From the NCBI GenBank assembly GCA_002396505.1, contig DGYA01000031.1, positions 1-11,752 on the forward strand: a DNA stretch of 11,752 nt, in the 5' to 3' direction. Position 1 is the first letter of the stretch, and the number at the start of each line of letters is the position of its first letter. Below are positions 5,700-10,671 of the stretch, in pieces. The notes beneath the pieces were generated by a model. It made no database searches and was not told the origin of the DNA. It saw only the letters and a list, made by a program, of their open reading frames with translations. This stretch comes from Cyanobacteria bacterium UBA5018 (lineage in GTDB: Bacteria > Cyanobacteriota > Cyanobacteriia > PCC-6307 > Cyanobiaceae). Made by a program: the position numbers and the translations under genes.

Positions 5700-6055
5700 T
5701 GTCTTCCTACGTGCCTGATCGCGGTGATTTGGTGTGGCTAGAGTTTGCGCCACAGGCCGGAAGTGAGCAGCGTGGAAGACGCCCAGCACTTGTTCTATCC
5801 CCAAAGACCTACAATGGGAAAGTAGGGCTGGCACTGTTTTGTCCAATTACATCTAAGGTCAAGGGTTACCCTTTTGAGGTGCTGCTACCTGATGTATATT
5901 CCGTGAGTGGAGTTGTCCTGTCCGATCAGCTGAAGAGCCTTGACTGGCGAACGAGGAAAGCGAAGTTCATCGAGCGTATTTCTTCAGATGTAATGGCTAT
6001 GGTTACTGCGAGGGTGTTGCCGCTTCTTGAACCTGACGCCCCTGCCACTCTCTAA
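5699..6055 (+). CDS. mazF: MazF-type endoribonuclease toxin, cassette 6
   Basis: A 118-residue MazF/PemK toxin, of normal family length. Hallmarks are RGDLVWLEFAPQAGSEQRGR (8-27) with the catalytic-loop Arg, RPALVLSP, CPITSKVKGYPFEV with the catalytic Thr-Ser pair, and GVVLSDQLKSLDWRTRKA. MazF enzymes cleave single-stranded mRNA at short sequence motifs and halt translation until MazE is renewed. The TAA stop (6053-6055) is supplied by the attC R'' box. All key residues appear intact. Confidence 0.94.
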   Translation: MSSYVPDRGDLVWLEFAPQAGSEQRGRRPALVLSPKTYNGKVGLALFCPITSKVKGYPFEVLLPDVYSVSGVVLSDQLKSLDWRTRKAKFIERISSDVMAMVTARVLPLLEPDAPATL

Positions 6056-6138
6056 CACCGCCACGCACCTGAGCCGCCACCGCATGGCTATCTTCATCGC
6101 CGAGCACGCCTGCCTGCCACTCAGGGGCAGCGTTAGAA
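6050..6138 (+). other. attC site of cassette 6
   Basis: R'' is CTCTAAC (6050-6056) and R' is GTTAGAA (6132-6138). The arms ACCGCCACGCACCTGAG and CTCAGGGGCAGC are complementary. R'' is perfectly complementary to its own cassette's start GTTAGAG (5388-5394). The right half is nearly identical to those at 5306-5394 and 7780-7870. Confidence 0.92.
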
Positions 6139-6271
6139 GGATGCGTGGGAGGCTGAGGGGTCAGTCCTTTCGGAGCAGAGGCGTCCGGGCTCCATTTCAC
6201 AAGCTAAGATAGCAACTCGATGGTTTCTTGGCTAAGGTGGAATCATATGCAATGGAGATCTAAAGAAAGAA

Positions 6272-6478
6272 ATGGAAAACCTCTATGATGCTGTTGTTGA
6301 GCCTGACGGACGAATACGGCTCAATACATCAGTACACCTCCAAAAGGGCCTCAAGGTCTTGGTCGCAGTGCCACGAAGCGGCAAGGATTCTGCGTTAAGC
6401 GGAATCGCATTGAGCGAACCTTCGCTTTCAGATGATTGGCTCAATCCAGATGAAGAGGAAGCATGGGCGCACCTTTAG
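6272..6478 (+). CDS. Antitoxin of a second MazEF-type pair, cassette 7
   Basis: A 68-residue protein. Residues 1-34 (LYDAVVEPDGRIRLNTSVHL, KGLKVLVAVP) look like a short AbrB-like or related beta-hairpin DNA-binding region. The tail LSEPSLSDDWLNPDEEEAWAHL (47-68) is the acidic, tryptophan-containing toxin-binding type common in antitoxins paired with PemK-like toxins. It overlaps the toxin gene by 16 bases. It is not similar to the MazE of cassette 6. The start is ATG 6272; the Shine-Dalgarno is weak (AGAAAGAA). The 133 bases from the attC to this ATG hold no promoter I can support. Confidence 0.8.
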   Translation: MENLYDAVVEPDGRIRLNTSVHLQKGLKVLVAVPRSGKDSALSGIALSEPSLSDDWLNPDEEEAWAHL

Positions 6479-6771
6479 TAGGTGATGTAGTCATCATTCC
6501 ATTCCCTTATTCCGATCTGTCGCAATCCAAGCGCAGGCCCGCCCTTGTCCTTGCTGAAGCGGGCAGAGGCGATTTTCTTCTTTGTCAGATCACCAGCAAG
6601 CAATATGGTGATTTACATGCCATGTCCCTCAAAGAGTCCTACTTCCTCTCCGGTGGCATCAAACGAGACAGTTTCATCCGTGGCGCCAAGCTCTTCATTG
6701 CCAATGAGGCTCTCATTCTTGGAGTTGCTGGACAGCTGACTCATTCCAAGCTTTCAGAAGTCATTTGCTAA
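6463..6771 (+). CDS. PemK/MazF-type toxin, second pair, cassette 7
   Basis: A 102-residue MazF/PemK-superfamily toxin: GDVVIIPFPYSDLSQSKRR (7-25), PALVLAEAGRGDFLLCQITS (26-45) and SYFLSGGIKRDSFIRGAKLF follow the family fold, with the QITSK segment matching the catalytic-Thr region. It lacks the GSEQRGR loop of the cassette 6 toxin and has SQSKRRPAL instead, so it belongs to a different subgroup and probably has different RNA specificity. GAGG (6455-6458) is well spaced before ATG 6463, inside the antitoxin gene. Confidence 0.9.
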   Translation: MGAPLVGDVVIIPFPYSDLSQSKRRPALVLAEAGRGDFLLCQITSKQYGDLHAMSLKESYFLSGGIKRDSFIRGAKLFIANEALILGVAGQLTHSKLSEVIC

Positions 6772-6810
6772 CTTATTGAAATACTGTCTGCTTGCCTGAA
6801 AGATGACACC

Positions 6811-6895
6811 TTCTAACATCCAAATCCAGAAGACGGGAGCAATGGCTGACTTCTGTACCGAGATTCATGTCCGCCGCTGATCTGGAGCGTTCGAA
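6811..6895 (+). other. attC site of cassette 7
   Basis: R'' is TTCTAAC (6811-6817) and R' is GTTCGAA (6889-6895). The arms ATCCAAATCCAG and CCGCTGATCTGGAGC are complementary. R'' is perfectly complementary to its own cassette's start GTTAGAA (6132-6138). The right arm resembles that of the site at 3230-3314, forming a second attC sequence family. Confidence 0.88.
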
Positions 6896-7010
6896 GGATC
6901 GGGAAGAGAGAGTGAGAATCTCCTGTTGACAAGCGTGGCGTCGACGGCCTGGGCAGAAACCGCTGACCTGCTCCGAATAAGGTCGTCCAGCGCTGTCTGT
7001 AATACCTGCT

Positions 7011-7038
7011 GTCAGGGGTTAAGATGGTATGGCCTGAC
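7011..7038 (+). promoter_or_regulatory. Candidate operator upstream of the vapB-like gene
   Basis: GTCAGG (7011-7016) and CCTGAC (7033-7038) form a 6-bp inverted repeat, 22 bases from start to start (about two helical turns), ending 12 bases before ATG 7051. TAATAC (7000-7005) just upstream could be a -10 element. This would suit a dimeric ribbon-helix-helix repressor. Confidence 0.35.
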
Positions 7039-7050
7039 GGGGTGCATTCC

Positions 7051-7308
7051 ATGGCGGTGATCTCACTCAAGCTGACCGAGGCCCTTGATGCCCAGCTCAC
7101 AGCGCAGGCGCAACGACGTCGGCTGAGCAAGTCTGAGTTGGTTCGACGAGCATTGACCGCGTTCCTCCAGGCCTCAGAGCAAGGAGTTGATGGCCCGCAG
7201 CCACAATCTGCGGCTGATCTTTTGGCCGATCTCGTGGGTTGTTGTGAAGATGGTCCGCCTGATCTTTCCTCTAATCCTGCTCACCTGTCAGACTTTGGCA
7301 TTAACTGA
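7051..7308 (+). CDS. vapB: Ribbon-helix-helix antitoxin (VapB-like), cassette 8
   Basis: An 85-residue protein. Residues 1-40 form a classic CopG/RHH domain (VISLKLTEALDAQLTAQAQR, LSKSELVRRALTAFL); residues 45-85 are the toxin-binding tail. The gene ends two bases before the PIN toxin gene. The frame opens at ATG 7024, but ATG 7051 starts directly with the RHH strand as in relatives, and 7024 would put translation through the proposed operator; 7051 is preferred. Confidence 0.85.
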   Translation: MAVISLKLTEALDAQLTAQAQRRRLSKSELVRRALTAFLQASEQGVDGPQPQSAADLLADLVGCCEDGPPDLSSNPAHLSDFGIN

Positions 7309-7310
7309 TC

Positions 7311-7718
7311 ATGGCGGTGCTGCTAGACACGGGGCCATGGGTTGCCCTCCTAAGTCGCAATGATACTCACCACAAATGGGCTGTAGAGCAGTTTCGACTG
7401 TTGACTCCTCCATTGCTCAGCTGTGAGGCTGTGGTTGCCGAGACTTGTTTTCTGCTCAAGCGGTCGGGCTTTGATCCTTCATTGGCTTTGCAGTTCATCG
7501 ATCGAGGAGTTGTTCAACTGCCTTTCGTGTTGCAGGAGCAGATTGGCTCTGTCAGTTCCTTGTTTAAGCGGTACGAAAATGTTCCCGCATCCCTCGCTGA
7601 TGCTGCATTGATTCGGCTGGCGGAAATCAACGATTCGCCATTGCTCCTTACTACCGACAGTGATTTTCATATTTACCGCCGTCATGGAAGACAGATGATT
7701 CCCTTGGTCACTCCTTGA
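7311..7718 (+). CDS. vapC: PIN-domain RNase toxin (VapC-like), cassette 8
   Basis: A 135-residue PIN-domain toxin with the full acidic set that binds Mg/Mn: D6 (LLDTG), E44 (VVAET), D97 (SLADA) and D116/D118 (LTTDSDF). Length and order are normal for VapC, whose members cleave tRNA or rRNA. It lies two bases after its RHH partner. The region 7719-7779, before the attC, shows no gene. Confidence 0.9.
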   Translation: MAVLLDTGPWVALLSRNDTHHKWAVEQFRLLTPPLLSCEAVVAETCFLLKRSGFDPSLALQFIDRGVVQLPFVLQEQIGSVSSLFKRYENVPASLADAALIRLAEINDSPLLLTTDSDFHIYRRHGRQMIPLVTP

Positions 7719-7779
7719 ATGAAGGGGCCTCTACCGTTGAGGCGAAGGTCTGCAGACGTTGTCTGTAGAGATGCGAGAC

Positions 7780-7870
7780 TTCGAACAAACCCCTCAAGTG
7801 GACAGGCCACCATCAGCTCTCTGCTCCGCCATCCCAAGGCCCCTGCCCGCCATTCAGGGGCAGCGTTGAG
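7780..7870 (+). other. attC site of cassette 8, last in the array
   Basis: R'' is TTCGAAC (7780-7786) and R' is GTTGAGG (7864-7870). The arms AAACCCCTCAAGTGG and CCATTCAGGGGCAGC are complementary. R'' is perfectly complementary to its own cassette's start GTTCGAA (6889-6895). The left arm and spacer share long stretches with the site at 5306-5394. No further cassette follows; 7871-8015 holds no gene or attC that I can see and leads into the chromosomal coq4-like gene. Confidence 0.9.
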
Positions 7871-8015
7871 GCCACTCGTCAACCTGCTTGACACGGGACA
7901 GGTGACACCCGGACCATGACGACATCACATCCCCTTTGTCAGGTAAACAACCTGCTGGGACTCCACATCTAGGCGAGCACCTTGCCATCGCCAGCTCGAT
8001 CGCGCGTGATCAAAG

Positions 8016-8708
8016 TCAGCAGCCCCCCTGCGCCGCAAACGGACTGCGCGCCACCAGCGCAGCGATCCCCAACTGCTCACGCCACTCCGCCAGCGGCCTG
8101 TGCCAGCCCTCCTCCCACCGCTGGGCCAGCAGCGGCGCGCACACGGCCCCGAGCTCCAGACCAAAGGCCGTCGTCAGACCCACGTCGGGTTCGTCGGCCG
8201 CTGGCCCCGCCAGGCAGCGGTGCAGCAGGTCAGCGCCGAGGAGCATGGCGCTGCCGGGCCAGCGCAGCTGCATCACGTTGATGGCGCTCAGGGCCGCCTC
8301 GCCGGCCGGGCTCGGCGGGCAGCCGCTCACCACATGCCATACGTCATGGGTGCGCCGCACCCGCTGCTGCAGCCAGGTGTCGTCGCCATCGGTGCCCGGC
8401 GCCAGCACCGGATCTGGCAGGGGCTGGCCGCCGGCGTTCCCGAACCAGGTGGCGTAGCGATGTCCAAGGCTCTCGGCCGGCAGGGCCAGCAGCTCCGTCT
8501 GCGACGGCCAGGGGCCCCAGTAGCGCTCCGCCACCAGCGGCGCGATGGCGGGGTCGGCCCGCAGGGCGGCGCGGGCGGCAGCCGCCGCCGGGGTGGTGTA
8601 GCTGCGGGTGAGCAGATCAAAACCGTGGGGGAGATCGCTGGGGTTCTCCACCAGCTCCGCCAGGTCGGTGGCCAGGTGCAGCAGCTGGCGGCGTAGGGAG
8701 GCGTGCAT
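8016..8708 (-). CDS. Coq4-family protein
   Basis: About 230 residues from ATG 8708. The family signature HDxxH-x11-E is exact: in the longer numbering from TTG 8738 it is H131, D132, H135 and E147 (HDVWHVVSG...AGEAAL). Coq4 proteins bind a divalent metal through this motif. Eukaryotic COQ4 acts in ubiquinone synthesis, with oxidative decarboxylation of the ring at C1. Cyanobacteria make plastoquinone instead, so the role here is unknown and the family name should not be read as function. The gene converges on the end of the cassette array and diverges from the nucleosidase gene. A TTG at 8738 would add ten residues but leave two bases to the GTG at 8741 of the divergent gene. Confidence 0.85.
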   Translation of the reverse strand: MHASLRRQLLHLATDLAELVENPSDLPHGFDLLTRSYTTPAAAAARAALRADPAIAPLVAERYWGPWPSQTELLALPAESLGHRYATWFGNAGGQPLPDPVLAPGTDGDDTWLQQRVRRTHDVWHVVSGCPPSPAGEAALSAINVMQLRWPGSAMLLGADLLHRCLAGPAADEPDVGLTTAFGLELGAVCAPLLAQRWEEGWHRPLAEWREQLGIAALVARSPFAAQGGC

Positions 8709-8713
8709 CGCGA

Positions 8714-8729
8714 GGCGGCTTTTGCCGCC
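8714..8729. repeat. Perfect 6-bp hairpin in the divergent coq4/nucleosidase region
   Basis: GGCGGC (8714-8719) and GCCGCC (8724-8729) flank a TTTT loop. It lies just 5' of the ATG at 8708 on the minus strand, so it would be in the coq4 leader if that start is right. It could influence translation or be a protein site; there is no further evidence. Confidence 0.35.
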
Positions 8730-8767
8730 ACTCTGCAAGGGTGAATTCCAGCCGCATCCTCCCCTTG

Positions 8768-9343
8768 ATGCCGATCCCGCCCGAACCGGGGGCCTTCCCC
8801 TCCATCTTGATCGTGGCGGCCCTGCCTGAGGAACTCGACCATCCCGGCGTGCTGCACACGGGCGTCGGCAAGCTCAACGCGGCCTATGCGCTTACTCGGG
8901 AGCTGCAGCACCGTCGGCCGAAGCTTGTGGTGAACTTTGGCACTGTGGGCGGTCTTCACCCCAACCTGGCGGGCCTGGTGGAGATCCGCCGCGTGCTGCA
9001 GGTGGACATGGAGGCCGAACCCTTGGCACCCCGAGGCCAGACCCCCTTTTTCCCGGGCCCCTTCCAGCTCGACTCCGGCACAGATGGCGTGGTGTGCGGC
9101 AGCGGCGACCGTTTCTTGACGGCGATGGATCCCTGGCTGCTCCAACACGGTGTTGAGGTGGTGGACATGGAGCTGTTCGCGATCGCCTCCGTCTGCCAGC
9201 GGGAGGGGATCCCCTGGCGAGCGTTCAAATACATCTCCGACCACGCCGACCGGGATTCCGAGACGAGCTGGCAGGCGCATGTGCGGGGGGGGCAGGAACT
9301 ATTTCTGAAGCGGGTTGGGGAGTTGGCGCTGGCGCCCAAGTGA
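8768..9343 (+). CDS. MTA/SAH nucleosidase-like protein (PNP/UDP phosphorylase superfamily)
   Basis: 191 residues from ATG 8768 (200 from GTG 8741). The catalytic positions known in E. coli MtnN can be followed: the Glu of the N-terminal strand (ILIVAALPEEL), the Glu of VDMELFAIASVC and the Asp of YISDHAD. The ribose-binding turns TGVGKLNAA, NFGTVGG and CGSGDRF are also present. The enzyme would cleave the glycosidic bond of methylthioadenosine or S-adenosylhomocysteine, recycling by-products of polyamine synthesis and methylation. It is some 30-40 residues shorter than MtnN, with the segment after the first Glu largely missing, so substrate range is uncertain. The gene is divergent from the coq4-like gene, 59 bases apart with these starts. 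Confidence 0.8.
   Translation: MPIPPEPGAFPSILIVAALPEELDHPGVLHTGVGKLNAAYALTRELQHRRPKLVVNFGTVGGLHPNLAGLVEIRRVLQVDMEAEPLAPRGQTPFFPGPFQLDSGTDGVVCGSGDRFLTAMDPWLLQHGVEVVDMELFAIASVCQREGIPWRAFKYISDHADRDSETSWQAHVRGGQELFLKRVGELALAPK
9179..9186. repeat. HIP1 octamer
   Basis: GCGATCGC, the highly iterated palindrome of many cyanobacterial genomes, occurs here inside the nucleosidase gene. One copy is weak evidence by itself but agrees with a cyanobacterial host. Confidence 0.5.
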
Positions 9344-9476
9344 AGAGGAAATTCGCAGGGACGAAACGAGCAATGAGCATTCATCCCCTCCCCATGCCGC
9401 CGTTGTCATCGCCATCGCCCCTGGTCCATCCGCCGGCCTTGCTAAGCGTGGACCTCGCTCTGTTGCGCTCGCTGCC

Positions 9477-10613
9477 ATGGCCCACACCAGCTCGGTGATC
9501 TGTTTCCACCAGCGCCCGCTCACGGTGTTCGCCAGCCCGGGGCGCTACGTGCAGGGGCCGGGCGCCACCCATGAGCTGGGGAGGGAGCTGCAGCGGCTGG
9601 GGCTGAGCGGCCGGGTGCTGTTCGTGGCCGGCCGCACGGCCCAACGGGATCTGCAGCCGATCTGGCAGCAAGTGCTGCCGGAGGTGGGCCTAGAGCCGGT
9701 GGTGATCGCCTTCGGCGGCGAATGCAGCGAGGCGGAAATCAACCGACTGGTGGCCGAGGCCCGCAGTAGCCAAGCCGTGGCCTTGGTGGGGGCCGGCGGC
9801 GGCAAGGCTTCCGATACCGCCCGGGCCGTGGCGGATGAGCTGAATTTGCCGGCGATCATCACCCCCACCCTCGCCAGCACCGACTCCCCTTGCAGCGCCC
9901 TGTCGGTGATCTACTCCGAGGGCGGCAGCGTGGAGGGGTTCCGCTTCTACAACCGCCATCCGCTGCTGGTGCTGGTGGATACGCAGGTGGTGGCCCGCGC
10001 CCCGAAGCGCCAGCTGGTGGGAGGGCTGGGCGATGCCCTGTCCACCTGGTTTGAGGCCCGCAGCGTGCGCCAGAGCTGCAGCCACAACATGGTGGGAGGC
10101 CTGCCCAGCAGCACCAGCAGCGCCCTGGCCAAGCTTTGCTGTGACATCCTCCTGGCCGATGGTCCGGCGGCCTGCGCAGCGGTGGAGGCCGGCGTCCCCA
10201 CCCCGGCGTTGGAGCGGGTGGTCGAGGCCAACAACCTGCTGTCTGGCCTGGGCTTCGAGAGCGGCGGCCTGGCGGTGGCCCATGCCGTGCATAACGGCAT
10301 CACCGAGATTCCAGGCAGCCACGATTACATCCATGGCGAGAAGGTGGCTTTCGGGCTGCTCACCCAGTTGGTGTTAGAAGGCCAACCGCAAACCGAAATC
10401 AACGAGATCCTGCACTATCAAAAGGCGGTAGGGCTGCCGATCACCCTGGCCCAAGTGGGGGTCGACGCCAACAATGCCGACCAGCTGCAACGCATCGCCG
10501 CTCGCAGCGTCATCCCTGGCGAATCCAGTCACAACGAACCCTTCCCCGTGACCGCCGAAGCGTTGGTGGCGGCGCTGAAGGCGGCCGATCAGCTGGGGCG
10601 GAAGTTGGGGTGA
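9477..10613 (+). CDS. gldA: Glycerol dehydrogenase-like, group III (iron/zinc-type) alcohol dehydrogenase
   Basis: A 378-residue protein from ATG 9477, close to the usual ~370. The N-terminal part holds the NAD site GAGGGKASDTARAV (105-118) after a Rossmann-like strand, then TPTLASTDSPCSALSVIY (130-146). The C-terminal helical part holds the metal ligands expected from GldA: D186 (GGLGDALSTWFEA), H269 (AVAHAVHNG) and H286 (IHGEKVAFG). It would interconvert glycerol and dihydroxyacetone with NAD(H), though relatives use other polyols or 1,2-diols. The frame extends upstream to 9315, but those 54 residues are low complexity and overlap the nucleosidase end, so ATG 9477 is chosen. No Shine-Dalgarno is visible. 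The decarboxylase starts 58 bases downstream, so co-transcription is possible. Confidence 0.9.
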   Translation: MAHTSSVICFHQRPLTVFASPGRYVQGPGATHELGRELQRLGLSGRVLFVAGRTAQRDLQPIWQQVLPEVGLEPVVIAFGGECSEAEINRLVAEARSSQAVALVGAGGGKASDTARAVADELNLPAIITPTLASTDSPCSALSVIYSEGGSVEGFRFYNRHPLLVLVDTQVVARAPKRQLVGGLGDALSTWFEARSVRQSCSHNMVGGLPSSTSSALAKLCCDILLADGPAACAAVEAGVPTPALERVVEANNLLSGLGFESGGLAVAHAVHNGITEIPGSHDYIHGEKVAFGLLTQLVLEGQPQTEINEILHYQKAVGLPITLAQVGVDANNADQLQRIAARSVIPGESSHNEPFPVTAEALVAALKAADQLGRKLG

Positions 10614-10671
10614 GGACCACGCCACAGCCCCCCACCCCACTCCATGATTGAAAGATTTCCGCTCGCCTGTC

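Larger units (their letters stand above)
24..7864 (+). mobile_element. Integron gene-cassette array (8 cassettes, integrase not in window)
   Basis: Eight cassettes lie head to tail, each with gene(s) on the plus strand and an attC site at its 3' end. Taking the cut between G and TT of each R' box, they span 24-925, 926-3308, 3309-3626, 3627-4648, 4649-5388, 5389-6132, 6133-6889 and 6890-7864. In a real array, each R'' box should be complementary to the R' box at its own cassette's 5' end. The reverse complements of the R'' boxes are GTTGGAC, GTTAGGC, GTTGGAC, GTTCTAA, GTTATCC, GTTAGAG, GTTAGAA and GTTCGAA. The cassette starts are GTTAGGC, GTTAGGC, GTTGGAC, GTTCGAA, GTTATCC, GTTAGAG, GTTAGAA and GTTCGAA. 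Six match perfectly. Base composition is far less GC-rich than the flanking chromosome. The content (toxin-antitoxin pairs, DUF262/HEPN, unknown small genes) is typical of sedentary chromosomal integrons. An intI gene and attI site would be expected left of base 1. Confidence 0.9.

Noticed and set aside
6926..6931. Perfect TTGACA as the -35 of a vapBC promoter
   Set aside because: No -10-like hexamer lies 15-19 bases downstream; the sequence there is GC-rich.
7936..8696. Long plus-strand frames across 7936-8457 and 8100-8696
   Set aside because: Antisense shadows of the coq4-like gene, whose HDxxH-x11-E motif fixes the coding strand; their translations are low complexity and Arg/Gly/Ala/Pro-rich.
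8327..9280. 317-residue minus-strand frame
   Set aside because: It overlaps both the coq4-like gene and the nucleosidase out of frame, with no recognisable domain; an artefact of high GC.
9315..9476. 54-residue N-terminal extension of gldA
   Set aside because: It overlaps the end of the nucleosidase gene, is low complexity and is not part of the GldA fold; ATG 9477 gives the usual length.
9690..10334. 214-residue minus-strand frame
   Set aside because: Antisense to gldA, with a His/Gly/Ala-rich composition typical of reversed GC-rich coding sequence.
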